A DNA stretch of 64,000 nt from Arsenophonus sp052171275 (GTDB lineage Bacteria > Pseudomonadota > Gammaproteobacteria > Enterobacterales > Enterobacteriaceae): assembly GCA_052171275.1 (NCBI GenBank), contig CM125795.1:1612001-1676000 (forward strand). Direction: 5' to 3'. Below the pieces are notes generated by a model. The model worked only from the letters and a program-made list of their open reading frames with translations. It was not told where the DNA came from and ran no database searches. Positions 1 through 11,514 of the stretch are shown in pieces. The translations under genes were made by a program, and so were the position numbers. Position 1 is the first letter of the stretch, and the number at the start of each line of letters is the position of its first letter.

Positions 1-1014
1 TTTATATATAAATATTATAATAACAAAACTTATATATTATATAAACAAAAGATAAAATATTATATATATAATATTTTTTAATAAATAAAATTTAGAAAAA
101 TTAAAAATTGTTAATAAATTAGAGTACTATTGTAACAGTAATATATTTATAGATAATATTAAAAATAATTTATATAAAATTAATTATAATTTAAAAATAA
201 ATATTTAAATAATAACTATTTTAGATGAAAAACCAATATTTTCCTAATCATTATTTAAAATTTACTTAATAAAAAAATTACTTAAATTTAAATAATTTTA
301 CTATAACAAATTTATTCTTATTTTAAATACTTAATTATATTTATATTACATATTATAAAGTATGCATTAATAAAATTTATTAAAATAATGAATAAAAAAA
401 TTATTTTTTAAAATTAATCTATAATATATATTATATATCCTTATAAGATATATAAATTAATTTATTAAAAATTTTATTATTTTATCCTGACTTTTTATTA
501 TGTTAATATTACAATTAATTTTTGAGATTTAAATTATAAATATAATTGTATATTTTAAATAAAAATCACTTTAGTATTTATTTATTATTGTAACTAACTA
601 TATTAATGAAATTAGAAAATCTTTATTTTTGCAAAGATTACAAATAATGTAATTTTAATTTATTTTTAATTCCTATTACATAATTCAATTTTTCTTTCTA
701 TATAAAAAGAAATTAGAATAATTATAAAATTTCAATTAATAATTAACAAGAAATTTTCATAATAATATTATGTAATTGTTGTAATTTAAATTTTGATTTA
801 ATTGGATTATGTTTTAAAATATAATTTATTTCTATTATTAATTAGCTCTATAAATTATTAACATTTAAATATTAATAAATAATAAATCTTAACATCATTA
901 ATTAATTTGAAAATTTTTTTTATAATCATATTTTCAAATAATAATAAATTTTAATATTGTAAGTATTGCAACACTAAAAGAATTAAAATAATAAAATTAT
1001 TAATATTTTAATAA

Positions 1015-1062
1015 AATTAAATAACTATTATTTTATATATATAAAATAATAGTTATTTAATT
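1015..1062. repeat. 48-bp perfect palindrome
   Basis: Two 24-bp arms meet with no spacer around an alternating TA centre. Every position from 1015 to 1038 pairs with its partner from 1062 down to 1039, including one C-G pair (1025/1052). It lies in a gene desert 1.6 kb from the nearest gene. It could be a hairpin terminator left from a lost gene or a palindrome perfected by template switching. Confidence 0.9.
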
Positions 1063-1074
1063 ATCAAATTCTAA

Positions 1075-1106
1075 TATAATTATAATTAAATTTAATTATA
1101 ATTATA
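1075..1106. repeat. 32-bp perfect palindrome
   Basis: Perfect self-complementary stretch centred between 1090 and 1091 (AAATTT centre, 16-bp arms), made only of A and T. It starts 13 bases after the 48-bp palindrome at 1015-1062, so the two form a double hairpin block in non-coding DNA. Confidence 0.85.
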
Positions 1107-2018
1107 AAGCATTTCATTAAAAATTTTTTAAAAATGTCTAAATATATTTTATTTAAAATAAACATAAAATATATAGATTAAATCTATTAATACTTATTTT
1201 AAAAAATACTATTTTCAAATTTATTAAAATAACGATAAGATATATATAAAATTTTAATATAATATGAATATAAAAATAAATTATATATTATCTTAATAAT
1301 TTATTAGAAATTTAAGTAACTACCTTTTTAAGATAGTTTTAACTATTATATTATTATATGACTTTATGTTTATTGTATATAGAATAAAATTTTTGTTATA
1401 AAAAAGCTATAATTAAATATATAATTAAGATTTTAAAAAAAAAGTTAAAAAATCTTGTAAATATTTATTGTAGTTATAATAAATTTATTAAAAATATATT
1501 AATATGAATAATATTTTATTTAATATAAGTTAATATAATATAATAATAATAATATACTATAACTAACTATAATTAAAACTAATTAATTTGGAAATTAATA
1601 ATTATCAGTTAATATATAAAATTAATTCCATATAAAATATGGTAATTATTAATAAAAAAGAAATATTATATTTTATATATAAATTATTATTTTTTATATT
1701 TACAATAAAAATATATATTATAAATTTTCAATTCAGTATATATAAGCAATATTTAAATAATTAAAAATATATTTTAATTTATTAAAAAAATAAATTTTTG
1801 AATAAAATTTAATAAATTAAATTAATTTAGTATACTATTTACTTTATTTGTACTTTTAATACTAATTTAGTTATATTATATTAATTAATTATTTAAATAA
1901 AATAAAAGATAAAAAACATTATAAAATAAAGTTATTCTAATTTTTATTAATCTACGTTTGATAAATTATATTACTGAAATTAAATTTTATATAAGTATTA
2001 TTTATAAATAATTTTAAA

Positions 2019-2049
2019 AATATAAATACTATAAAATAGTATTTATATT
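2019..2049. repeat. Hairpin, 14-bp perfect stem, 3-base loop
   Basis: Arms 2019-2032 and 2036-2049 are perfectly complementary and contain one C-G pair (2029/2039), with loop AAA. It sits in the desert upstream of the symporter gene. It is terminator-like in shape, but no gene is left beside it. Confidence 0.7.
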
Positions 2050-2631
2050 ATATATTAAATAATTTATTTAAATAAATTTAATAACTGAATTATAAAAAGA
2101 TATTTTTTAATTATAATCAATTTTATATGTAATTTAACTAAAATACTAAATAATATTATTAATTATAATAAATCAATTCATAATTTTATATTATTATATG
2201 AAAAGATAAAATGAATAATTCATATAAATTAATAAAATCAATATTAAATTTATCCTCATCCCTAATCAATATAAAACATAAAATAATTTAATCATTGATA
2301 TTTATCACTTTTATGATTATTGAATTCTAATATAATTAATCATATGTATTTAATCTAAGAAAATTAACAAATATCTTTATATTTTTTTTATTACATGCTT
2401 TATTTATTAAATAATAATAAATTTTAATTTTAAAAATAAAAAGATTACTTAAATAGTATTTTATGTTACATTTAAATAATTTAAATTATTTATATAATTT
2501 ATTATTAATTTTAATAAAAGTAATATTTATGTAAATAAATAATTTTAAATAAAATTAAGTAAATTATTATAGTTTATTTAATTTATCAAATTATTTTATT
2601 AAAAATATTATATTATAGGAGAAATATTTTA

Positions 2632-4053
2632 ATGGAACTGATCGAAAGTTTTAATAATATTCTCTGGAATGGTATATTAATCTATTTATTGCTAGGTGTA
2701 GGTATATATTTTACTCTAGGTACTAGACTTATTCAATTTAGGCATTTTGGGCATACTTTTACTATATTAAAGAATAGTAATAAATCAGATAGCTCAGGTA
2801 TATCATCTTTTCAGGCTTTATGTACAAGTTTAGCAGCTAGGGTTGGTACTGGAAATCTTACAGGTGTTGCAATTGCATTAACTGCTGGAGGACCTGGTTC
2901 TATTTTTTGGATGTGGCTTGTTGCTTTAGTCGGAATGGCCACCTCATTTGCCGAAAGCACATTAGCACAATTATATAAGATAAAAGATAATAAAGACAAT
3001 TATCGTGGTGGTCCAGCATACTATATGGAAAATGGCCTTAAAATGCGCTGGATGGGAGTTCTTTTTTCTATATTTCTTATTATCACATTTGGTCTAGTAT
3101 TTAATTCTGTTCAAGCTAATTCAATTGCTCAAGCAACATCAGTAGCTTTTGGTTTTAATCAATTTCACGTAGGTATTATACTTGCAATAATTTGTGGCAT
3201 TATTATTTTTGGTGAATTACGTTTAATTTCTCAAGTTGCAAAACTCGTTGTGCCTATAATGGCAATTGCTTATCTAATGTTAGCTTTTTGGGTGATGATC
3301 AACAATATTGAACGTTTACCAGATGTTTTTTTATTAATTATTAAACATGCTTTTGGTTTTCAAGAAGTTATTTCTGGAGCTTTTGGCTATAGCACTGCTC
3401 AAGCTATAACACAAGGAATACAACGTGGTCTATTTTCAAATGAAGCTGGTATGGGATCAGCGCCAAATGTCGCAGCAGCAGCTTCTCCATACCCACCACA
3501 TCCAGTATCTCAAGGATATATGCAAATGTTAGGTGTTTTTATAGATACTTTAGTAATTTGTAGTGCAACAGCAATTATTATAATTTCTTCTGGCGCATTA
3601 GATAACTCAGATAGTATTATTAGTGGAATTGAATTAATACAAAAAGCATTTTCTTTAGCTGTTGGTGACTGGAGTAAGATTTTTATTGCAATAGCTATTT
3701 TTTTCTTTTCTTTTACTTCAATTATTGCAAATTATTCTTATGCAGAAAGTAATATTGTTTTTTTAAAAAAAAAAATATATCTAGAATTGTACATTCTTAA
3801 GTTTGCTACATTAGGAATGATTATTTTTGGATCGATAGCAGAAATGCCATTAGTTTGGAAATTAGCTGATATATCGATGGGATTAATGACATTAATAAAT
3901 CTAATTTCAATATTAATGTTATCTGGTATAGTATTTAAGCTTAACAAAGATTATAATCAACAACGAAATGTTGGTAAATTACCAACATTTGATATAAATG
4001 CTTATCCTTATATTAAAAAAAATGTAAAAGATGACAATATTTGGAAAAAATAA
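2632..4053 (+). CDS. yaaJ: Sodium:alanine/glycine symporter, AGCS family (YaaJ/AlsT-like)
   Basis: A 473-residue polytopic inner-membrane protein that aligns along its whole length with E. coli YaaJ, a member of the alanine/glycine:cation symporter family that imports small neutral amino acids with sodium. Family landmarks are visible: SLAARVGTGNLTGVA near residue 66, GGPAYYM near 125, and SNEAGMGSAPNVAAAA in the middle. About ten hydrophobic segments can be seen. The start is set by a strong AGGAG at 2617-2621, ten bases before ATG. It stands alone between two deserts and ends in a 15-bp hairpin terminator. Odd point: a T7 run followed by A11 (3758-3775) lies inside the gene, but the frame is intact. 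The exact substrate is not determinable, and agcS/alsT are equally usable names. Confidence 0.9.
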   Translation: MELIESFNNILWNGILIYLLLGVGIYFTLGTRLIQFRHFGHTFTILKNSNKSDSSGISSFQALCTSLAARVGTGNLTGVAIALTAGGPGSIFWMWLVALVGMATSFAESTLAQLYKIKDNKDNYRGGPAYYMENGLKMRWMGVLFSIFLIITFGLVFNSVQANSIAQATSVAFGFNQFHVGIILAIICGIIIFGELRLISQVAKLVVPIMAIAYLMLAFWVMINNIERLPDVFLLIIKHAFGFQEVISGAFGYSTAQAITQGIQRGLFSNEAGMGSAPNVAAAASPYPPHPVSQGYMQMLGVFIDTLVICSATAIIIISSGALDNSDSIISGIELIQKAFSLAVGDWSKIFIAIAIFFFSFTSIIANYSYAESNIVFLKKKIYLELYILKFATLGMIIFGSIAEMPLVWKLADISMGLMTLINLISILMLSGIVFKLNKDYNQQRNVGKLPTFDINAYPYIKKNVKDDNIWKK

Positions 4054-4085
4054 ATTTTAAAACAATAAAATAAGAAAGCGTTATA

Positions 4086-4121
4086 ATATAATCAGTTATC
4101 TTATATGATAACTGATTATAT
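4086..4121 (+). terminator. Hairpin terminator after yaaJ
   Basis: A perfect 15-bp stem (4086-4100 with 4107-4121) with a 6-base loop starts 32 bases after the yaaJ stop codon and is followed by a short T run (4123-4126). It contains three G-C pairs (4094, 4095 or nearby, and 4100/4107), more than the surrounding DNA. Position and shape fit an intrinsic terminator, although the T tract is weak. Confidence 0.75.
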
Positions 4122-5889
4122 ATTTTATAAATTATTATTTTATTAAAAATAATAATTTATATTAAAGAGATTTTAGTTATTTTTTTAAAAAACTTATTTA
4201 TTTTAATTAAAAAAAATAATTTAGAATAAATTTCTATAACTTATTTCTTATCAAAAAGAATTTATAACATTAAATATTAATGAGATTCTCTTTTTTATCT
4301 AATAGAAATAATTAAAATATTATTTTATATATTTATTTATAAAATATATTTATCTAATGTAAATTATAATTATTCTGTATTGATTTTTTTTAAAAAGTTA
4401 TCATATTTAAAATAAATATTATTATATTTATAATATCACAACAATTTTTCTTTACTAAAAATTAGTATAATTTTATTATATTTTTATATTATGCTTATCT
4501 ATAAAATATTAAAAAAATCTTTAGAAACTAATATTATAATTATAGATTATTTTTTATAATTATAATTCATTATCTATATAAAATTTATATAAACTTATCA
4601 ACTAACTTATTGATTATCTTTTATAACTTATAATTAATCAATCTTTTAATAAATTATTTTTCTATGTAAAACATTTTTATAATTTAATTAATTTTTATAT
4701 ATAATAAAACGTTCTAATATAATAAATATTGTATTTATTTTTTTATTAGTATAAAATTCAAATAAATTTTATCATAATTTCTATTATTATTTTTATCATC
4801 TATAATAATTTTTATTATAATAAATTTGATTAATAATTAAAATTATTAATTTTATAGTTAAATAATATATATTAACTGTTGATAAATAAAATATATAATT
4901 GATTTATTAATTTTTAATTTAATATTAATATATTTTAAAAATGGTAGAAAATAAAAATTAATTTTTTTATAAAAAATGTAAATATATGATAAATATAAAA
5001 TTTAACATAATGTTTATTTTTTAAAACTATTTTTTAAAGATTAAAATCTTATCAGTTAGTTAATAGTTTTATTTAAAATAATTATAAACAAAATTTATTT
5101 TATTTCTTTAAATATTTTAATATATAAAATAAAATATTTTGACAATAAAAAATGAATTCTTCTAATAATTGTTATCTTTATTATTTATTATTATATTTAT
5201 TAATTTATTACAAAATAAATCTTATAATTATATATTATATAATATTATATTGTTTTTAGATATAAATTAAAAGAGTGATTATAGTTTTTAAGAGAAATAA
5301 ATTTAAATAACTGGATATTAAGTATTACATATATTATCTTTAAAATATTAATTTTATTTACAAAAGAAGTTAAATTAATTTTATTTAAACTAATTATTTC
5401 AATTTTATTTGAATAGACGATAAAAATAAATAAATTAATATAATAATATTATTAATTTAATTTAATAATATTGTATTAGCTTTAATAAATCGAATAACTT
5501 TGATTATTATATAATATAATACATCAATTATATATATAATATATAGAATAACAAATATTAAAATAAAAAAATTATATATATAAAATATTTAATTTTTTGT
5601 TATTTAATTTTAATATTTAAATTTTATTTAAGATAGTCTGAAAAAAAATTAATGCTTTCAATAAACATTTTTAATATATTTTTATTAAATCACTTTTTAT
5701 CAAAATATTTATAAATTAGAATAAAATAAATATTAGTTTTAATTAAAAAAGCTTAATTGTTATTTAAAAAAATAATTTTAAATAAAATGTATTCTAATTT
5801 ATTCTGATTAATATAGAATTATTTTAAAACAATTGAATTATTTTATTAAAATATAATGAAATATAAATAAAAGAAAATAATTAGTTTTA

Positions 5890-6060
5890 TTTAAAATATA
5901 TAATGTAATAACTTACTATTTTATTAATTAGAAATTTTTAAAAATAATTATTAAAATTTATTATTAGTTTTTTTTAAAATATATAATGTAATAACTTACT
6001 ATTTTATTAATTAGAAATTTTTAAAAATAATTATTAAAATTTATTATTAGTTTTTTTTAA
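5890..6060. repeat. Exact tandem duplication, 83-bp unit, 2 copies
   Basis: Bases 5890-5977 are repeated without a mismatch at 5973-6060, an offset of 83. The homology continues a few bases to the left with one difference (A at 5889 against T at 5972). The unit ends in a T8 run at the copy boundary. There is no coding content. Perfect identity in non-coding DNA means the duplication is recent, or an assembly artefact. Confidence 0.9.
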
Positions 6061-7246
6061 TTATTTCTTAAATATAAAAATATTTTTATTAATTTTAATT
6101 GGATTAAATAATTATTTGAATTTTTCAATATAATACTAATTAACTTGAGTAAATATTTATATTTAAAATTAAAAAATATATACTAATTCTGATTAGTAAT
6201 CTAATTTATTTTTATAATAATTAATCTAATTGATTATATAATTGAAGATATTTATAATAAAAATATTAATTTTTGATAATTAAAATATTAGTAATTATTG
6301 TATAAATTATTTTAGTTTCAATATAATTATTATTAAATAATTATTTATAAACATCTGAATAAATATAAAATATTTTTAAAATAAATAATAAAACTAATTC
6401 ATATTATTTTTATTATATTAGTTCTTTATTTATATGATAATTATCATATTTTAAATAGATGTAGTTAATGATAAAAAATTGTTTATTTTTACTATGATAT
6501 TAATCATATATTATATTTTTTTAAAAAATATAAATATCACTATCCATAAGTTTATAATGATTTAAATAGATATTTATATACTATACATTATATATTATAG
6601 ATTATATCTTATCAAAAATAAAGTTTGATATTTTGTATATTAAATAAAATAAATAAATAAAAATTTTTTTATTGAATTTATTATAATTTTAATCTTAGTA
6701 ACATTTAATTACAATTTAATCAATTATTTACTAAATAATAAAGAATTATAATTACGAATATTTTTAATTATATAATTTAATAATTAATTAAATTTTTATA
6801 TTTATTTAATTTTTATTTTAGTTATTATTTTAACATCAATAACTAAATTTATATTTAAATTATTATTATATTGCTTTGATTATTATATTATAACAATTTT
6901 TTATTTATAAAAATTATAATAATAAATTTATTGATAAATTAGAAATTAACAAATTTATTTAAATTTATAGTTGTTTATAAGTTAATTAATCTTTTATATT
7001 TAATATAAAATTAAGTAATTTTCCTTCGAGTATTTAACTAAATACATATAGTATTTAATGATATTAATAAATATGATTAAATAACATTAATAGATAATTT
7101 TGTTAATACTATATTTTTTATATAAAGATATTTTATAAATAAAAAATTATGAGCTTTATATAAACATTAATTTATTTAGCTATTATTTAATGTAAAATAA
7201 TATATGTATTAATATTTATTAATATATATATTTATATCGTTTTTAC

Positions 7247-7298
7247 TATTATTAAAAAAATAAATATGATACGTATCATATTTATTTTTTTAATAATA
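7247..7298. repeat. 52-bp perfect palindrome with A7/T7 flanks
   Basis: The longest spacerless palindrome in the window: 26-bp arms around a GATACGTATC centre, perfect from 7247 to 7298. An A7 run lies in the left arm and T7 in the right arm, so read in either direction the transcript would form a hairpin with an internal U run, like a bidirectional terminator. No gene lies within 3 kb on either side. Confidence 0.9.
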
Positions 7299-7551
7299 TA
7301 TTAATAATATACTAATCATTATAATAATATTCATATTTTTTATATAAATAATTTTTTAGTATAAATAGGATTAATGATAAAATCGGTAGTTTATCTGACT
7401 CTATATTGATTTGTTTTATATATTATAAGAATATTCTTGAATTTAATTATACAAGTAAATATATTTCTGTTTTTTTATTAAGAAACGTATATAGATTTTT
7501 ATATTAATAATTAAATATAATTGTATTTTTTATAATAAAAAAGCAGTTATT

Positions 7552-7590
7552 TTAGTTTTAAATATGAATAAAAAATTCATATTTAACTAA
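7552..7590. repeat. Hairpin, 16 bp with 2-base bulge
   Basis: Arms 7560-7569 and 7575-7584 pair perfectly (10 bp, 5-base A loop). Beyond a two-T bulge, TTAGTT (7552-7557) pairs with AACTAA (7585-7590). It lies in the desert and its function is unknown. Confidence 0.6.
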
Positions 7591-8459
7591 CCTTAACTAT
7601 AAATATTAAAAATTGAAAATTATCATTATAATCAATAATGTAGTAATATCCTATTACAATAACTAGACTTAACAATAATATCTTTTAAGAAAAAATTATA
7701 ATTTTTAGGAATATCATACTTAGTTAAAATATTAATATTTAAATTCTAAACATTTAATTTCTTTTACATAGTAAAATATCTAGTATCATTATTTAATTAT
7801 ATTTCAAGAAATTAAATGTAATCAGCAATCTTCTATATAGATTAAAATTAATAGATTATTTTATAACGTATAACTTAAATATTTTAATACTTATTTATTT
7901 TTAATGATTTTTATTTATATGTAAAAATAAAATACAAATAATTTTAAATTATAAAAAAGATAAATATAGTTGTTTTATAATTATTAAGTTTCATTATAAT
8001 TTAAATTTAATTTAAAAAATTTTTTATTTTTAATAAAATAAAAATAAATTTTTTAGTAGTAAAAGTTTCTTTTAAATATTTGTAAAATATCATCAATATA
8101 GTAAAATTGATTGGATCATAAATATTATATCTTTTAACAAAAAATAAATAATAAATATTCTATTTACATACCGATATATTTACATTATATAAAATATATA
8201 CATATTAAAATTAATATATAAATATTGATTTTTAGAAATTATATTTAATCTAAAATTATAATTATATAATAAAATTTATTAATAATATTTAATAGTTATT
8301 TTTTTTAAAATTTATAATTAAATTATAAAAAAATGAACTTTATATAATAACAATTAAATATTTTATAAAAAAACTGAACTATTACTATTGCAAAATGAGA
8401 AAATTTATTCTCATATTATTAAAGAATATAAAATTGATTATATGTTATTTAAATAAATA

Positions 8460-8488
8460 AATTAATATTTATATTTTAAATATTAATT
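8460..8488. repeat. Hairpin, 12-bp perfect stem
   Basis: Arms 8460-8471 and 8477-8488 are perfectly complementary (all A/T) around the 5-base loop TATTT. It is less striking than its neighbours, and chance pairing is possible in such AT-rich DNA. Confidence 0.5.
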
Positions 8489-9292
8489 AAGCTAAAATAG
8501 CTATTTTTATCATATTATTATATTAAATTTAATATATACTTACTTAATTAAATTTATAAATAATAAATACTGTTTTGATAAAAAATATAAAATAATTAAA
8601 ATTATATAATAATATATTAAATAATAGAGGAATAAAATATTTTATTTTTATAACTAAAATGATTAATAAGTCATTTTTTTAAAGAAATAAAAATAAATAA
8701 TATTAAATATCTTATTTATTAGTATAACAATATTTTTATTCTGATAATTTTTATTAAAATAATAAATAAATTATATATTTTAAATTCAAACTATATTAAT
8801 TTTAATTAATAAATCAGCTAATGTTAGTAATAATTTATATTTGAATATAATATGAAATTTATAATAAAAATTATTACAAAAATAGTTTATAAATTTAATT
8901 TATTTAAATCAAATTCTTATTCATTTGATTTCCACTTCTTACTATAATAAGAGTGATAAACACATTAATAGTTCATTTGAACTATAATTTATAATTATAA
9001 ATATTGATTATTTTCTATGTTAGTCTATGCTTTTAAGTTATATAAAACATAAGAAATTAAAATCTTATATTTTCGTTTAGTATGTTTTTTAATTATTATT
9101 TTAGTTAATTTTTTTATTATGAAAAAAGTTTAATTAAAGACTATGATGCTCTCTCTAAATCTAATTTTAAATAAATAAAATTATCTGAATATTTATTCAC
9201 CTATTATTGACATATTATAATAGAAAATTATATTTCTAATAAGTATTATTAATTATATAATAACAGTGATAAAAATTACATTAATAATCCGT

Positions 9293-9345
9293 TTTATACT
9301 CTATTATAATTATTTATTTAATAGATAATTATAATAAAGTATAAA
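9293..9345. repeat. Large hairpin, about 26 bp, one mismatch
   Basis: Pairing runs from 9293/9345 inward to the centre near 9319, with a single mismatch (C9301/A9337) and one G-U pair (T9314/G9324). It contains one C-G pair (9299/9339). It is the first of four strong inverted repeats inside 1.1 kb. Confidence 0.85.
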
Positions 9346-9930
9346 TAACCAAAAATAATTATGTATTATGCTATAATTATAGAAATTGTAGTATTTTTTA
9401 TATTACTATAAAGTTGAAATATCAATATAATTATTTTTTACTACATACAATATCATATATGGTTATATTTATGATATTTATTGAAATAGATATATAATAT
9501 CAGATTTTTAATTTATTTTGATTATATTTACTAATCTGAATCCATTATAGAAATGTATTGTAAAAATAATATTGTATTATAATTTATCTACTGCATATAA
9601 ATTTATAATTATTGTAGTATTTTCTTTAATTTCATTTATTATATTAACATTAAGTGACAAATATAATTAATAAGTATTTTCTGCTAGTTTATTATCGTTT
9701 ATATTACTATAGATTATAAACGCTATAGAATCAATGATTTTCTATCTTAACATTATCTATAATAACAGATAAATAACTAATATCTTGATTCTAGATAGAA
9801 TTTATTATTAATTCATTATTTTAAATCAACTCAATTTTTAGTTTTATTATTGGATTTTATTGAATCCTATAGATATTGATTCATTGAAGTTGGAAAAGTT
9901 CTTAAAGAGGTTAAATAAAGTATTATTAAT

Positions 9931-9976
9931 ATATATATGCAATAATACTTTCATGAAAATATTATTGCATATATAT
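9931..9976. repeat. 46-bp near-perfect palindrome
   Basis: 23-bp arms centred on TCATGA pair throughout except C9948/A9959. G-C pairs are found at 9939/9968, 9940/9967 and 9952/9955. It lies in non-coding DNA about 1.5 kb upstream of uvrC. Confidence 0.85.
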
Positions 9977-10208
9977 TATTATATTTAATTATTTTACTTA
10001 ATGCATTTTTGTTTAATAAAATAAAGAAAATTATAAATTAGTTATTTTTATTATTTGAAATAGATATTTTAACTGATTTCAATATATATCATTGATATAA
10101 ATTTAATTTTTATAACACATTAATATTACATATATTAAATATTTTTAATAAATTTTGATATAATTAATTAACATAATAAAATATTAATTAGATATATATT
10201 ATTCAGAT

Positions 10209-10237
10209 ATTTTAAAAAGTTATTAACTTTTTAAAAT
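10209..10237. repeat. Hairpin, 14-bp stem followed by T-rich DNA
   Basis: Arms 10209-10222 and 10224-10237 pair perfectly around one central base, with one G-C pair (10219/10227). The sequence after it is T-rich. It resembles a terminator, but no gene precedes it. Confidence 0.65.
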
Positions 10238-10340
10238 GATATATTTTATTTATTTTAAAAATAATAAAATGACTATCTATATGATAGATGGATATTTATT
10301 TTGACTTAATAAATTAATAATAGAGAAATTTTATTATTAA

Positions 10341-10381
10341 ATTATTATCTATTATTATATGATATAATAATAGATAATAAT
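10341..10381. repeat. Hairpin, 20-bp perfect arms, 1-base centre
   Basis: 10341-10360 is the exact reverse complement of 10362-10381, including one C-G pair (10349/10373). It lies in non-coding DNA 1.1 kb upstream of uvrC. It shares no sequence with the other palindromes of the window apart from A/T richness. Confidence 0.9.
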
Positions 10382-11340
10382 AATTTGTTAATATTACTTC
10401 TTTAGAGTAAAAATTATTCTTAATTATTGAATTTTAAATTAATTAAAATGTTTTATTTTAAAATCTTTTTAAATAAAAAGATTATTTATAAGAAAAATAT
10501 TATTAATACTGAAAAATAAATTTATATAAATTTTATCCAATATAGGAATCATTTAATTATTAGTATTTTAAAAAAATTATTCAATATAATTGATGGAATT
10601 ATATAAAATATAATTTAAAACATAAATATATATTAATATATTATATATCTTGCTTAAATTTTATTTCAACGATATTAGTAAATTAATATAATTGTTTTTA
10701 TTAGTAAAATTTTATTAATTAAAATTACTATTACTTAATATTGAAATATTAATAGTTATATTTTTTATTCAAAATTTTTTATTAATTTTGATTTTTAATT
10801 TATATTTAACAATTAAATATTTTCAATTAAATTATTACTTAAATTTTATTAAATATTATTTTTTATTTTAAAAATTATATTTTATAAATAAAAAACAAAA
10901 GAAAATTTATTAAAAATAAATAATCATTTTTAATAATTATCAAAATAATATTCTCTTATTTATTGAAATAATATATTTCTTTAATCATTTTTTTATTAAT
11001 TAATAATTAATTAATTTATTTAAATTAATATATATAAAACAGTATTTAAATTATTATCGTTAAATAATTTTAATAAATAGTAAAATAATCAATCATTAAT
11101 TAATTAAAAATTTTAAATTTTAATTATAATTAATTGTTATATAAAAAAATTTTTTACTTGAATATATATTTAATAATAGATATAAATTAAAATAATTTAT
11201 TTAATATGATTTATTTTATTTAGTTAAAAAATATTTATCAAAAATATCAATAAGACTATATGTATTCTATTAATAATTAAATATAGAAATAAGAATTTTT
11301 TTAAATATTTTATATAATATATTGATTAATAAATATTACT

Positions 11341-11363
11341 TATTGTAATTTTACATTACAATA
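11341..11363. repeat. Small hairpin upstream of uvrC
   Basis: TATTGTAAT (11341-11349) and ATTACAATA (11355-11363) are inverted around a 5-base loop, about 150 bases before the uvrC start. It could be a terminator of a lost upstream gene such as uvrY, or part of a leader. The evidence is shape only. Confidence 0.45.
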
Positions 11364-11514
11364 GTTTATCTGATATCAAAATAATAATTTTAAATAGAAA
11401 AATTAAAAATAAATATATGTATGATATGTAATTAACTAAAAATTAATAATAATAAGAAATTATTTTCCATAATTATAATAAATACATTAATTCTGATAAA
11501 GAGTTTTTATTATA

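Larger units (their letters stand above)
1..2631. other. Non-coding AT-rich desert (left edge)
   Basis: About 2.6 kb of almost pure A/T with stop codons in all frames and no ORF that resembles a protein. I saw no tRNA or other GC-enriched RNA block. It contains two adjacent perfect palindromes (1015-1062 and 1075-1106) and a 14-bp hairpin (2019-2049). The last part carries the ribosome binding site of the symporter gene (AGGAG at 2617-2621). It is probably eroded former gene space, but no ancestral gene can be named. Confidence 0.75.
4054..11514. other. 7.5-kb non-coding desert
   Basis: No ORF of recognisable protein, no tRNA and no rRNA is visible between yaaJ and uvrC. In E. coli uvrY lies directly upstream of uvrC; no trace of it can be read here. 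Structures that do stand out are listed separately: the yaaJ terminator, an exact 83-bp tandem duplication, and perfect or near-perfect hairpins at 7247, 7552, 8460, 9293, 9931, 10209 and 10341. The stretch from about 9600 to 9960 is slightly less A/T-saturated than its surroundings and may be the most recently lost gene. Confidence 0.7.

Noticed and set aside
5139..5168. TTGACA with TAATAA 18 bases on, in the 7.5-kb desert
   Set aside because: No gene or RNA is visible downstream; such boxes occur by chance in DNA this rich in A and T.
6432..6449. Perfect 18-bp palindrome with TGATAATTATCA centre, similar to half of a Fur box
   Set aside because: It lacks the 7-1-7 spacing of a Fur site and stands in a gene desert; A/T palindromes of this length are not rare here.
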